From Phycisphaerales bacterium (GTDB lineage: Bacteria; Planctomycetota; Phycisphaerae; WQYP01), in assembly GCA_009781185.1 (NCBI GenBank), contig WQYP01000029.1, positions 1 to 34,467 of the forward strand: a stretch of DNA of 34,467 nt, in the 5' to 3' direction. The notes beneath the pieces were generated by a model, which searched no databases, had not been told where the DNA came from, and saw only the letters and a program-made list of their open reading frames with translations. Shown piece after piece: positions 14,794-23,252 of the stretch (positions are counted from its first letter, which is position 1; each line of letters opens with the position of its first letter). The position numbers and the translations under genes were made by a program.

Positions 14794-16110
14794 CTATCCG
14801 CCGATGATGGAGGAGTTGCTTGTGTCCTGTGTGCCTGGCGTTGCGATGTCCGGCGGGCTGTTCACGGTGCCGGGCATTTTGTTTCGGGGGCGTTGGAGTT
14901 TCTTTTTGCCGTTGAGGGCGGCGTCCATTTGCCTGAGTGCCTGTTTGATGCGTTGATCGTTTTCGACCAGGGCGATGCGTACGTATCCTTCGCCGTTGGG
15001 GCCGAAGCCGGCACCGGGTGCCAGGGCTACGTCCGCTTCTTCGAGCAGTCGGAAACAGAAATCCAGCGTTCCCTGACCTGCGAGGTGCTGCGGGGCGACT
15101 TTTGCCCATACGAACATGCTTGCTCGTGGACTTTCGACTTCCCAACCGATTTTTCGCAGTCCTTTGACGAGGATATCGCGTCGTTTTTCGTAAATTTTGC
15201 ACTGATTCTGGACGAACTCGTCGCCGTGGCGGAGGGCCATGATGCTGGCGATTTGGATGGGGGCGAAATGGCCGTAGTCGTAATAACCTTTGATTTTGGA
15301 GAGGGCTCGGACCATTTCGTGGTTGCCGCAGCAGAACCCGACGCGCCAGCCGGCCATGTTGTAGGGTTTGCTCATGGTGGAAAATTCGACGCCGACTTCC
15401 TTGGCACCGGGCGTTGCCAGGAGACTGGGCGCTTTGTAATTGCCAAAGCAGGTTTCGCCGTAGGCGAAATCGCTGATGAGCAGTACGCCGTATTTTTTGG
15501 CCAGTGCAACGGCTTGTGTCCAGAATTTTGGTTCGATCGTCAGGGCGCTGGGATTATGTGGATAATTGAAGATGATTAACTTCGGCCGCGGTTGCAGGAA
15601 CCGCATGACCTGTTCGATCCGTTCGAGGAAGGCTTCATCGTCGCCCAGCGGGACGCTCACGACGCTGCCGCCAGCGAGCGTCACGGCGTACATGTGGATC
15701 GGATAGGCCGGGTCGCCGACCAGGACGGTGTCGCCTGCGGACAGGAGGGCGAGCATGAGGTGCGAGAAGCCTTCTTTTGAGCCGATGGTGGAGACGATTT
15801 CGTGATCGGGATCGAGATCGACGTTGTAGAGTCGTTTGTATTTGCGGGAGACTTCGCGTCTGAGGTTGTAGAGGCCGATGCTGACGGAGTAGCGGTGATT
15901 CCGCGGGTCCTGTGCGGCCTCGGCGAGCTTGTCGATCACAAATTTCGGAGACGGGTCGATGGGATTGCCCATTCCTAGGTCGATCACGTCGGCGCCGCCC
16001 TGGCGTTTTTCCGCTTTCAGGGCGTTGAGCCTGGCAAAGAGATACGGCGGCAACCGCCGAATCCGCGTGGAGACGTCAATGGTAAAACCTTCGTTACTTC
16101 CGCCGGCCAT
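14794..16110 (-). CDS. alaC: AlaC-like PLP-dependent aminotransferase
   Basis: This 438-residue class I aminotransferase closely follows the E. coli AlaC pattern. RIRRLPPYLFARLNALKA is the N-terminal signature, then DLGMGNPIDPSP, STIGSKEGFSHLMLALLSAG, FNYPHNPSA with the substrate/PLP Asn, and DFAYGE with the PLP Asp. STMSKPYNMAGWRVGF contains the PLP Lys. AlaC makes alanine from pyruvate and glutamate; related enzymes act in Lys or Met biosynthesis, so the exact substrate is inferred. A Ser/Thr/Pro-rich tail of about 30 residues (TPGTQDTSNSSIIGG) extends past the domain. AGGTGAGG precedes ATG 16110. mnmA follows by 14 bases on the same strand. Confidence 0.9.
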   Translation of the reverse strand: MAGGSNEGFTIDVSTRIRRLPPYLFARLNALKAEKRQGGADVIDLGMGNPIDPSPKFVIDKLAEAAQDPRNHRYSVSIGLYNLRREVSRKYKRLYNVDLDPDHEIVSTIGSKEGFSHLMLALLSAGDTVLVGDPAYPIHMYAVTLAGGSVVSVPLGDDEAFLERIEQVMRFLQPRPKLIIFNYPHNPSALTIEPKFWTQAVALAKKYGVLLISDFAYGETCFGNYKAPSLLATPGAKEVGVEFSTMSKPYNMAGWRVGFCCGNHEMVRALSKIKGYYDYGHFAPIQIASIMALRHGDEFVQNQCKIYEKRRDILVKGLRKIGWEVESPRASMFVWAKVAPQHLAGQGTLDFCFRLLEEADVALAPGAGFGPNGEGYVRIALVENDQRIKQALRQMDAALNGKKKLQRPRNKMPGTVNSPPDIATPGTQDTSNSSIIGG

Positions 16111-16139
16111 GAAAACCTCACCTGAAAGAACCTTGAAAA

Positions 16140-16230
16140 AACTGCACGGTTGCGGGCGGGAGGCCCGCGATACGACGATCCCCGGCAGAGCCGGGGGCTA
16201 ACAGAGGGCGGGCAGGAGGCCCGCGTTACC
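16140..16230. repeat. Intergenic cluster: family G, C, G palindromes
   Basis: Family G units (GCGGGC..GGAGGCCCGCG) lie at 16151-16170 and 16206-16226 as direct copies. A family C unit (CCCCGGC / GCCGGGG around AGA, then GCTAAC) lies between them at 16180-16202. No gene is visible here. Confidence 0.75.
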
Positions 16231-16231
16231 T

Positions 16232-16273
16232 AAAATAAGAAGAGCCACCGGAACACTCAAGTCCCGGTGGCTC
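16232..16273 (-). terminator. Rho-independent terminator of the SurA-like gene
   Basis: On the minus strand GAGCCACCGG (16273-16264) pairs with CCGGTGGCTC (16251-16242) around a 12-base loop. TTCTTATTTT follows. It begins 25 bases after the gene's stop. Confidence 0.8.
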
Positions 16274-16297
16274 GTTTGTGTCGGAACTTGGAGGGCC

Positions 16298-17371
16298 TTA
16301 TCGAGGCGTCGTCGCTGACGGAGCGGCCTGCGTCGCGGCCGGCTGCGTGGCGGACTGTGTCGCGGCCTGCTGCAATTCCTTGGCGATCTGGTATTGCCGC
16401 GAGAGGATGGGGTCCTTGATCTCGACTCGCAGGTTCTGGTGCAGATTGGCTGCCATGACCGCCATCCAACGCTGCTCCTTGGAGGCTTTCACGATCTTCT
16501 CGACTCTCGCCTTGATGATCGGATCGGTGAGCTTCGCGGTCGCATCCATGGGAATGATCTTGTCAATATACACGGCATGGAAGAGCTCGTCGCCCGCGGC
16601 GGTCCTCTCCATCACCGGGTTGGAGAGCGTGTGCTCCTTGGCGGCAAAGGCGGCATCCCGGATCTGCTTGTCCACCTCCCGTTCGAAGTTGGTGCTCTTG
16701 GCGATGACCTGCGGCTGTACCCTGACGATATTGGGTGTCGAGGTCATGACGGTCTCAAACGCTTCGCCGTTTTCGAGGCGTTTGCGTATCGTGGTCATGT
16801 CGTTGCGGGTTTTGGTGGTGACGACGCGTGCTTCGACACGCGGGCCGTAGAGCACCTCAAAGGCGTCCTGGATTTCCTTTTCGGTCGGCGGGTCGACGCG
16901 TCCGGCTGACAGCATCCGCAGACCCGCCTGGATCCGCATCTGGACCAGGAATTCGTCCTCGGTTTTGCCGGCACGCTGCAGCAGCATGAAGAAGGTCTTG
17001 GTGCGGTCCTCGTGCTTGACGCCCTGTTCTTCCAGTTGGTCCAGGGTGCGATTGATTTCGGCCTGCACCAGCTTTTCGAATTCCGGGCCATACATGGGCT
17101 TGAGCTGCTTGTTGCATTCCTGCTCGACGACCATGAGGTCGATGGCCTGCTGGAGGACCCGCGAGCCCCCGACGGACATGAGCATCTGGTTGAACCACTT
17201 GGCGTTGACCGGAACGCCGTTGATGATGGCGATTTCCTGTTCGCCGGGTGCGGTGGTGGGGGGGCTGGGCATGGTCGTAGGCGTGGATTGTGCCCATACC
17301 GCGCCGGCTATGATGCTGACGATGATCATTGCTGCCAAGCCTGATCGTTTCATCCATTGAGTGTCCTTCAC
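16298..17371 (-). CDS. Exported SurA-N-like protein, possible chaperone/peptidyl-prolyl isomerase relative
   Basis: This 357-residue protein starts at GTG 17371, with AAGGAG six bases upstream; an ATG at 17353 is the alternative. It has a signal peptide (AAMIIVSIIAGAVWAQ) and a Thr/Pro-rich linker. A helical segment then begins IAIINGVPVNAKWFNQML, with the fold of the SurA/PrsA N-terminal chaperone domain. MEQ-type helices and PPTEKEIQDAFEVLYGPRVEARVV follow, which in PrsA-like proteins leads into the parvulin domain. A full parvulin active site is not obvious, so isomerase activity is doubtful. The end is a low-complexity Gln/Ala/Thr tail (QQAATQSATQPAATQAAPSA). It probably handles exported proteins in the periplasm. 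Confidence 0.75.
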   Translation of the reverse strand: MKDTQWMKRSGLAAMIIVSIIAGAVWAQSTPTTMPSPPTTAPGEQEIAIINGVPVNAKWFNQMLMSVGGSRVLQQAIDLMVVEQECNKQLKPMYGPEFEKLVQAEINRTLDQLEEQGVKHEDRTKTFFMLLQRAGKTEDEFLVQMRIQAGLRMLSAGRVDPPTEKEIQDAFEVLYGPRVEARVVTTKTRNDMTTIRKRLENGEAFETVMTSTPNIVRVQPQVIAKSTNFEREVDKQIRDAAFAAKEHTLSNPVMERTAAGDELFHAVYIDKIIPMDATAKLTDPIIKARVEKIVKASKEQRWMAVMAANLHQNLRVEIKDPILSRQYQIAKELQQAATQSATQPAATQAAPSATTPR

Positions 17372-17529
17372 TGACGCTCCTTTTCGTTGTGGTGATGCCT
17401 GTTTAATGCCAAAGGCCGCAGGTGCGACCGACTACTTACTCTTATATCGCAAATATTCCTGCATGACGAACAATTATTTCGCCGAAGAGTCCGGTAATCA
17501 AGGGCGAAGAAATTTGAAAGGAGATGCCC

Positions 17530-17838
17530 ATGTCCGATTTTTCACAGGAAGATCAGCCCCCCTCTACCCGCCGTGCGATGCGGTATGGTTTGGAGCTTTT
17601 CCTCTTCTACTTTCTGCTCTATGCGGGTTTTATCCTCTTGAACCTGTTCGCTCCTGATTATATCGCCGAGGGCTTCGTTCCGCCTGACAGCGACCGCGGC
17701 ATCGACCTCCACGGCCTGAATCTCGCCCTGGTCTACGGCCTGCTGCTGATCCTGATCGCGATCTTCCTCGCTTTCTACCACCTGCGCCGTTGTCCTCCAT
17801 CCGCCGGGCCAAAAACCCCCGGCAGAGCCGGGGGCTGA
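17530..17838 (+). CDS. DUF485-type membrane protein (symporter partner)
   Basis: This protein of about 102 residues starts at ATG 17530, because AAAGGAG (17517-17523) sits six bases upstream; the ATG at 17524 abuts it. Two membrane helices (LELFLFYFLLYAGFILLNLF and LNLALVYGLLLILIAIFLAF) and the position just before an acetate-type symporter identify the DUF485 family, usually co-encoded with ActP-like permeases. The final residues AGPKTPGRAGG and the TGA stop are encoded by a family C palindrome (17816-17839), so the native end was probably lost. The symporter behind it is broken, so this gene may no longer have a partner. Confidence 0.8.
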   Translation: MSDFSQEDQPPSTRRAMRYGLELFLFYFLLYAGFILLNLFAPDYIAEGFVPPDSDRGIDLHGLNLALVYGLLLILIAIFLAFYHLRRCPPSAGPKTPGRAGG

Positions 17839-17839
17839 C
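17816..17839. repeat. Family C palindrome carrying the DUF485 stop codon
   Basis: CCCCCGGC and GCCGGGGG around AGA, followed by CTGAC. The TGA is the stop. It encodes TPGRAGG in frame. Other copies: 16180, 29131, 30204, 31013, 31083. Confidence 0.85.
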
Positions 17840-18497
17840 ATGCCGAAATCGGTCCCCGGCTATTTCGCGGCTCACGGACAAGTCCCCTGGTTCATCAACG
17901 GCATCGCCTTCGCCGGTGGTATCCGAGTTTCCGAAACTGGACCGCTCAGCCCAATGAACTTCCTCCGCACCCTCCTGCACTCCCGTATCACTACGTGGCG
18001 GCAGGAAAAAGAGATCACCGACTCTGACGGCTCCAGAACCATCATCTATTACCCGGTCAATAAGGAAGGCGTTTCGCTTCTGGCTCCGGGCGGTTCGCCG
18101 CTGTTTGGAGGTCTTACATGGCGGCATCTGCCTGATCGGCTGAACTTCGTTTCGCTCATGCTCGCACTTGCCAAAAATCAATGTCCTGCTCCTCGTCGGA
18201 TGGACCTGCAACATCGCGGCCTCCGCGAACCTCCCCGCCCTCATCATGCTGCTGTTCTGGAAACGCACGACTGCTGCCGGCGCCGTCGCGTCGATCCTCG
18301 TTGGCTTGGTCTCTTCGTTGGCGTGGATCCTGCTCTCCGCGGATGCGTTCACCCAGATTTACGGGCTGCCGGCGTCCCGTGCGGTCGTTCCGTTGAATCA
18401 ACCGGCATTGGTAACGCTGCCGCTGTCGTTTGTTGTTCTGATCGCAGTTAGCCTTGCGTGGAAACGCAATTCTTACGCCATTGGTCGGGGATTTTAG
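17840..18497 (+). pseudogene. Broken sodium/solute symporter (ActP-like)
   Basis: Pieces of one symporter lie in order but in two frames. The frame from 17840 gives GYFAAHGQVPWFINGIAFAG, the typical start of the first helices. Further on it gives RTIIYYPVNKEGVSLLAPGG and LNFVSLMLALA. The frame from 18168 gives PKINVLLLVGWTCNIAASAN, PALIMLLFWKRTTAAGAVAS and ILVGLVSSLAWILLS, the conserved C-terminal helices of ActP. Most of the middle helices are missing: a full symporter has over 500 residues and only about 200 remain. The gene therefore carries deletions plus a frameshift. Its 3' end runs through a family F unit (18449-18469) into the convergent PilZ-like gene. Confidence 0.85.
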
Positions 18498-18873
18498 CGT
18501 CGCCGTTTTCGTCTTCGATTTTGTCGATGAAGCGGCAACCGATTTTGAACTGGCCGCAGACGAGCTTCTGACAATTGCGTACCTCGCAGAGCACCAGCCA
18601 TCCGCCCCCCTCGATAAATGGTAACGGCAGAACCAGTTTCTCTCCTGTCAGACAGGCGACTTTGGACAAAAGGCCGACGCTGTTAGTGGAAACGTTGACG
18701 AGGAGAATCTCCGAGAATTTGGGTCTTGCGTTTTTGCCGAGCCGCTGCATCCAGAGGTTGATGAGGGTTTTCCGCCTTGGCAGCCGTCGCCGCTCTTTGA
18801 TGGCGTTATGATCCAATTCTCGCAGGACCGTAACGAGTTGCTGGTGTTCTTTCGCGGTGAGCACTGTTTTCAT
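18448..18873 (-). CDS. PilZ-like domain protein
   Basis: I chose ATG 18873 as the start because GCGGAG lies eight bases upstream; a TTG at 18939 is the longer option. The roughly 141-residue product opens with a helix (LTAKEHQQLVTVLRELDH). ERRRLPRRKTLINLWM follows as an RxxxR-like segment, then LLVNVSTNSVGLLS matching D/NxSxxG, and a beta-rich end (FKIGCRFID). This is the cyclic-di-GMP-binding PilZ pattern, though less canonical than the PilZ protein at 9020. The last six residues CVSTQG and the TAA stop derive from a family F palindrome shared with the convergent symporter remnant, so the C-terminus was probably remodelled. Confidence 0.75.
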   Translation of the reverse strand: MKTVLTAKEHQQLVTVLRELDHNAIKERRRLPRRKTLINLWMQRLGKNARPKFSEILLVNVSTNSVGLLSKVACLTGEKLVLPLPFIEGGGWLVLCEVRNCQKLVCGQFKIGCRFIDKIEDENGDAKIPDQWRKNCVSTQG

Positions 18874-19393
18874 GATGGAACTCCGCATGTGCCGTTGACG
18901 TTCAAATTTATCGAGTGAAAGCACTTGGCGGTTAAGCAAAAACTGCTCGTTTTCGGTCTGGTCAATAGTAGGGGGTGGAATGTTATCGGGTACCTTAATA
19001 AGGTAAGCCGATAAATTTGCATAATTTATAAGAATTTTCTTGACTAATCTCGGGCTTGGTGTAGTTTATAGCCATCGGACCACGGTAGAGCATTATGAGC
19101 CCTACTGGTTGCAGGGAGAGAGAGACACATCCCCGCTTCAGGTTCCCGATTGACAATTTGAAAATGCCACTGGCTTTGTGAATTTGTCCCGTTTTGTGGT
19201 GCGATTTCGCAATGGTTGTATGGCCTCAGGTTAGACGCTTATTTCGCGGTCTGGTTCTGCGAATCAGGCGACTGACAAAGAACTCCGATCCGTCGCTCGT
19301 GTTGGGCGGTGGGCTTGAAGGAAGGGTGTATTGTACGCCCGGGTTTTGCGGACCCTTTCTGCAGTTTTAGTTTTTTATTCAGGGAGAGAGAAT
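18874..19393. other. 520-base divergent intergenic region
   Basis: No ORF is supported. It holds the 32-base palindrome at 18983-19014, an AT-rich stretch (19011-19040) and TTGACT at 19040 with a poor -10 at 16-19 bases. The rest up to the PEP-CTERM start is probably a long 5' leader. No riboswitch that I know is recognisable. Confidence 0.4.
18983..19014. promoter_or_regulatory. 32-base interrupted palindrome, operator-like
   Basis: Outer arms TTATCGG / CCGATAA and inner arms TACCTTA / TAAGGTA are perfect and centred on one A. It lies between the divergent PilZ-like gene and the PEP-CTERM gene, a place expected for an operator. It does not match families A-H. Confidence 0.5.
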
Positions 19394-20158
19394 ATGCTTA
19401 GCGCACGTTCTTGGAGTATCACAGGAATTCTGGCCGCAGCAATCGTCGCGACGGCCGCATCCTCCGTCAAGGCTGGCACCGTTGCCAACTACATCCCCTA
19501 CACCTCCGCCGACGTCCTGAGAGACGATGGTAATCGTGAAATTTACTACGCCAACAATGCGACTCCCACTACTGTACGCTTGTCGCCCATGTACAGGTAC
19601 AACGGCGATCCGGTCGTGACGACCAATGATGCTCTCGGTACGATCTCTTACAACTTCACCGCGAGTATCACCCCCAGCTTCGTTGCTCTGGCCAACGGCA
19701 CCGTGATCACCACGCAAACCACGGACGGCTTCCTCGATCTCAAAGTCAACTTCGATACCCCCACCAATATTCTCGTGACTATTACCGAGGGCGGCATCTA
19801 CACCCTCAGAGGCAGTGGCACGGTCAACGTCACTGTCGGCGGAGACGTCCTTGCTGACAACGGCGAGGTCCAGTCCCTCAAAACCGACGCTGTTTTCGAC
19901 AGCACCAGGGGTGGCTGGAACGCTACCGCTACCTCGAACGCTTTCAACAATGCAGACAGCAGTTACACGATCTCGATGGACAACTACCTCGAGGCCGATG
20001 CTGTAGGCAGTGGGAACTATGCCTGGATCGCCAAGAAGTACTTCACCATCACGATCACTGTTGTCCCGGGCGGCCCGACTCCGAGAACGCCGGAACCTGC
20101 TTCCTTGGGTGTGTTAGGTCTGGGCTTGGTGGGCTTGATGGCTCGCCGCCGGAAATAA
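19394..20158 (+). CDS. PEP-CTERM exported surface protein
   Basis: The start is ATG 19394 after GGGAGAGAG. The 254-residue product has a signal peptide (SITGILAAAIVATAASSVKA). A Thr/Asn-rich beta-sheet body follows (VNFDTPTNILVTITEGGIYT, GSGTVNVTVGGDV). The C-terminal sorting signal is complete: PEP (about residue 234), a hydrophobic helix SLGVLGLGLVGLMA, and the basic end RRRK. PEP-CTERM proteins are recognised by an exosortase, cleaved and often linked to surface polysaccharide; no exosortase gene is in this window. The gene stands alone, has a long upstream region with an operator-like palindrome, and ends at a strong terminator. The body resembles no domain I know. Confidence 0.92.
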   Translation: MLSARSWSITGILAAAIVATAASSVKAGTVANYIPYTSADVLRDDGNREIYYANNATPTTVRLSPMYRYNGDPVVTTNDALGTISYNFTASITPSFVALANGTVITTQTTDGFLDLKVNFDTPTNILVTITEGGIYTLRGSGTVNVTVGGDVLADNGEVQSLKTDAVFDSTRGGWNATATSNAFNNADSSYTISMDNYLEADAVGSGNYAWIAKKYFTITITVVPGGPTPRTPEPASLGVLGLGLVGLMARRRK

Positions 20159-20189
20159 ACGGCCAATTCAGTTTATTCCGCTCTCCTCT

Positions 20190-20232
20190 GGCCCGTCGAT
20201 GATTGTCGACGGGCCATTTTTTGGCTTTTTTT
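20190..20232 (+). terminator. Rho-independent terminator after the PEP-CTERM gene
   Basis: GGCCCGTCGA (20190-20199) pairs with TCGACGGGCC (20206-20215) around TGATTG. ATTTTTTGGCTTTTTTTT follows. Confidence 0.9.
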
Positions 20233-20778
20233 TTAGTAGTCCCCACGCATCGGGGTGCACTTGGGAATCAGGACTTCCTTGATCAGTTCCTTCCCGACCG
20301 CCTCCTCCACCTGATAGGCGATCTGGCGGCGAAGCGTTTCGAGGCCGGGCTCCGAGAGGGTCTTGGGGTCGGCACTGGCAACGATCGTGCGAATGCGATC
20401 TTGGATCGACGCTTTACGTTCCTTGCAGAGTTCCGTCAGTTTGGTTTCGTTGCTTTTCTCGGCAGTGGTCACGACCTGCAGATCGTAGATGTAGAGGCTT
20501 CCTCCGCCGCTGAGACGGTTGGGTAGATGGGCGTCGAGCAGTTCGATCTCGACATCCTTGGAGGCGGGTTTGGTGGTGGCGGCGGGGAGGCTTTCGGCGG
20601 TGACTTTTTTAGGGCCGCCGGAGGCCATCATGGTGATTCCGACGGTGCCGCCTTCCAGCGCCAGGACGATCGCGGCCATGAGGGTCATTTTGAGCATGGG
20701 GCTTTTTTTGGCAGGCGTCTCCGAGGCCGCCGGTGCTTCGACGGATTTGGGGGCTGCGGTTGATTTTTCATTCGCCAT
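20233..20778 (-). CDS. FliL-like single-pass membrane protein
   Basis: ATG 20778 has AGGAG eight bases upstream and is the start; the frame upstream of it is a GATCGC-rich hairpin (20793-20815). The 181-residue protein has a Lys/Pro/Ala-rich cytoplasmic end, one helix (LKMTLMAAIVLALEGGTVGI), and a FliL-type domain. The FliL features are LLDAHLPNRL, a strand YIYDLQVV, TLSEPGLETLRRQIAYQVEE and KELIKEVLIPKC. FliL sits at the flagellar stator and tunes torque; relatives occur in planctomycetes away from flagellar operons. No other flagellar gene is in the window, so a motor role is only inferred. Confidence 0.75.
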   Translation of the reverse strand: MANEKSTAAPKSVEAPAASETPAKKSPMLKMTLMAAIVLALEGGTVGITMMASGGPKKVTAESLPAATTKPASKDVEIELLDAHLPNRLSGGGSLYIYDLQVVTTAEKSNETKLTELCKERKASIQDRIRTIVASADPKTLSEPGLETLRRQIAYQVEEAVGKELIKEVLIPKCTPMRGDY

Positions 20779-20918
20779 GGACAGATCTCCTGAGCGATCG
20801 CGTGACCGATCGCGCAAAAATTGCCTCCACCCAGCGTATCGACGTAATCCCGTAGCGGGTTTACCTATTGTGAAATGATTTTGCAGTACTGGATAAAGAA
20901 TGTTTATCGGACACGCTG

Positions 20919-20987
20919 CGGGGATAGGGGGAGAGGGAGATGGGGAGACAGGGAGACAATTCTCCTATCCCCCTCTCCCTATCCCCC
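20919..20987. repeat. G-rich/C-rich inverted low-complexity tract
   Basis: GGGGATAGGGGGAGAGGGAG at 20919-20938 is answered by CTATCCCCCTCTCCCTATCC ending near 20985. The word GGGGATAGG/GGACAGGG also occurs at both ends of the window. Confidence 0.7.
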
Positions 20988-20999
20988 CATCGCCGCACC

Positions 21000-21719
21000 C
21001 TACGCCGGAGCCGACCCGTGGGTGAAGATAGCCCGTGCCAGCGCTAAATCGCCCGCGGTCGTAATCTTCATGTTCAGCGAGTCCCCCGGCGTGATTATGA
21101 CACGCTCGCCAATCCGCTCAAAAACCTGGGCGTCATCGGTGACGTCCGCTATTTGTCCTGCGGCCAACAGCGTTTCGTAGCCGGATAGCAGCTTCGCTAA
21201 CCCAAAACATTGCGGCGTTTGTGCCTGGAAGAGTCCGCGTCGATCCACTGTTTCGCTGACGCTGTTGTCCGGTGCTGTTTTTTTCAGTGTTGCGGGTTCC
21301 GCGACGCACGGTAGAGCCGCTCCGTGCGATTCGGTGGTTCGAAAGGCCTGATCGATCACGCTGGGTGGCGTGAGAGGTCGAGCGGCGTCGTGTACGGCTA
21401 CGAATGTTGGAGGATTTTTCAGTTGGGCGAGGTGCCGCAGGCCGAAGAGGACGCTTTCCCAGCGTTCCCGTCCGCCAGCGACGAAGGCTAGGCGTTCCGA
21501 GGCGATCATCGCTGGCAGTTGCCGCCGATACGGCTCGAAACGGTCCGGCGACGTGACGATCACGATCTTTTGCACGTTTTCGCGTGAGACGAAAAGAGCG
21601 AGCGAGCGTTCGAGGACCGTTTGTCCGGCGAGGTCCATGAGGAGTTTGTCACCGCTGCCGAAGCGAGTGCCGGAACCTGCCGCGGGTAAGACGACGCCGA
21701 AGGTAGGATGCGTTTTCAT
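21000..21719 (-). CDS. ispD: 2-C-methyl-D-erythritol 4-phosphate cytidylyltransferase
   Basis: IspD joins CTP and MEP in the non-mevalonate isoprenoid pathway. The protein is about 239 residues, as usual. The nucleotide-binding loop LPAAGSGTRFGSGDK lies near the N-terminus. VIVTSPDR, FVAGGRERWESVLFGL, VHDAARPLTP with the metal Asp, and QTPQCF follow in the expected order. VTDDAQVFE and DSLNMKITTAGDL complete the fold. I prefer ATG 21719 because it places the loop at the normal distance; ATG 21734 is possible. Neither has a clear ribosome site. The downstream gap to the FliL-like gene holds a low-complexity tract. Confidence 0.95.
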   Translation of the reverse strand: MKTHPTFGVVLPAAGSGTRFGSGDKLLMDLAGQTVLERSLALFVSRENVQKIVIVTSPDRFEPYRRQLPAMIASERLAFVAGGRERWESVLFGLRHLAQLKNPPTFVAVHDAARPLTPPSVIDQAFRTTESHGAALPCVAEPATLKKTAPDNSVSETVDRRGLFQAQTPQCFGLAKLLSGYETLLAAGQIADVTDDAQVFERIGERVIITPGDSLNMKITTAGDLALARAIFTHGSAPA

Positions 21720-21792
21720 GCCGGGAGTATGCACGGATAAGCGGCGGGCGTCTAGGCCGCGTGGGCGTTCTCGTGGAACATCGCATCGCCAT

Positions 21793-21847
21793 ATCGTTAA
21801 ATCGTCAAGTCGTTAAATCGTCAAGTCGATTTCACGATTTAACGACA
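21793..21847. repeat. ATCGTTAAATCGTCAAG tandem and inverted words
   Basis: CGTTAAATCGTCAAGT is repeated twice (21795 and 21811) and then inverted (CACGATTTAACGAC, 21833-21846). The tract lies between the divergent ispD and TPR genes. Confidence 0.75.
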
Positions 21848-21917
21848 TAGCCCTGCGGTGCTCTCTCGCGAATGAGGGGGGCGGCGTGTTAGAATGGGCC
21901 GCTTTCGTGGGAGGTTC

Positions 21918-23252
21918 ATGGCGGTAAGGCGGTACATTGTTACGGTTGCGACGCTGGCGACGCTGGGTACGGCAGCTTATGTCAGCATGTCTCCGCCGAA
22001 GTCGTTCCGCGTTGTGACGTCGAGTGTCCAGCCGACGACGGCGCCCGCGGCCAGTGGGCCGGCCGAATCGGTGAATCCGAAACAGACGCTACTTCAGCAA
22101 GTCGACAAGCTTAAAGCGGCCATCCGCGAAACGCCCGATCAGATCCTTTTGCATATTCAACTTGGCGAACTGCTGACGGAACTGCAACAGACTGCTGATG
22201 CGGTGAAGGTTCTGAGTGACGCATTTGATCGTTTTGTGGTGCGTGGCGTCGGCTCCGCTACGCCAAAGGATAAGATCCATTTGCGGGCGGCGTTTGCTTG
22301 TGCGGTTCTGAAGAGCAACGATGTCCGCCGCGCGTGGCAACTGGCCAAGGAGGCCCTTGATACCGATCAGCGGGATGTTCAGGCGAATGTCGCGATGGGC
22401 AAAGTGTTAACCGCGGCCCAGCAATTCGACGCCGCGGATAAGCATTTTGATCTCGCTTCGATACTTTCTCGCGACGATAACGACATGCTTTGCAACATTC
22501 TTTGCGACTGGGGGGAGATGCTGCTGATCGCGGATCGTTCGCAAGATGCGGAAGTGAAGTTTCGCCAGGCTGCCCGATTGAAACAGCAGGAGGCGAAGTG
22601 TTACCTCTGGTTGGGCCGCGCGCTGCGGCAACAAGGGCGATTTGGTCCGGCGATCCAATCGGAAGAAACGGCTCGTGAGTTAAGCCCGAAGATGTCTGAG
22701 CCGTGCGTGGAACTGGGGGCCATCTACATGGAACTGAAGGAGTATGCCAAGTCGGAGAGATACTTTCGCGCGGCATTGGCTGTGGAGCCCGGCAACATTG
22801 CGGCGTCGACGAGATTGGCTCATCTGCTGATTGCGACCGATGATCCCGCCCAGCGGAACTATCTAGAAGCGGCCATGCTTCTGGGCAACGCGGTGGAACT
22901 CACCGGCGGACGGGACGTGAATCTGCTGACCCAGCAGGCCGCGGCGCTGGCGCTGGGGGAATATTATGAGCAGGCGAAAGCCTGCATGGAGAAGGCGATC
23001 GCCGCGGCAAAAGAACAGAACATGCCCGGCGAAACGCGGGAACTGCTGCTGCAAACAGTGCAACAGTATGCGTACCTGCAGAACGAAGCGGAGAGGAAGG
23101 CCTCCGGCGAGCAGCCGCAGAGCCGTCCCGCCAACAACGAGCCTGTGCTGCCAGACGATTTTCTCCTGCCGCAATCGCCGCTCGATCCGCACCCATACAT
23201 CGTTCCGCCGTCCGCTCCTCTTTCCCTCTCGCCCGCGCAAGGACAGCGATGA
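21918..23252 (+). CDS. TPR protein with N-terminal membrane anchor
   Basis: The 444-residue protein starts at ATG 21918, with GGGAGG three bases before it; the short spacing leaves some doubt. An N-terminal helix (YIVTVATLATLGTAAYVSM) anchors or exports it. Repeated 34-residue tetratricopeptide units run from about residue 55 to 390, for example ILLHIQLGELLTELQQTADA, CYLWLGRALRQQGRFGPAIQ and PCVELGAIYMELKEYAKSER. TPR arrays form interaction scaffolds. The tail is Pro-rich (LPQSPLDPHPYIVPPSAPLS). The stop overlaps the Nudix gene start as ATGA, so the two are made together. The partner is unknown. Confidence 0.85.
   Translation: MAVRRYIVTVATLATLGTAAYVSMSPPKSFRVVTSSVQPTTAPAASGPAESVNPKQTLLQQVDKLKAAIRETPDQILLHIQLGELLTELQQTADAVKVLSDAFDRFVVRGVGSATPKDKIHLRAAFACAVLKSNDVRRAWQLAKEALDTDQRDVQANVAMGKVLTAAQQFDAADKHFDLASILSRDDNDMLCNILCDWGEMLLIADRSQDAEVKFRQAARLKQQEAKCYLWLGRALRQQGRFGPAIQSEETARELSPKMSEPCVELGAIYMELKEYAKSERYFRAALAVEPGNIAASTRLAHLLIATDDPAQRNYLEAAMLLGNAVELTGGRDVNLLTQQAAALALGEYYEQAKACMEKAIAAAKEQNMPGETRELLLQTVQQYAYLQNEAERKASGEQPQSRPANNEPVLPDDFLLPQSPLDPHPYIVPPSAPLSLSPAQGQR

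Noticed and set aside
14737..15579. 280-residue plus-strand frame opposite alaC
   Set aside because: alaC carries all aminotransferase signatures on the other strand.
17361..17657. 98-residue plus-strand frame before the DUF485 gene
   Set aside because: No ribosome site and no domain; overlaps the well-supported DUF485 start in another frame.
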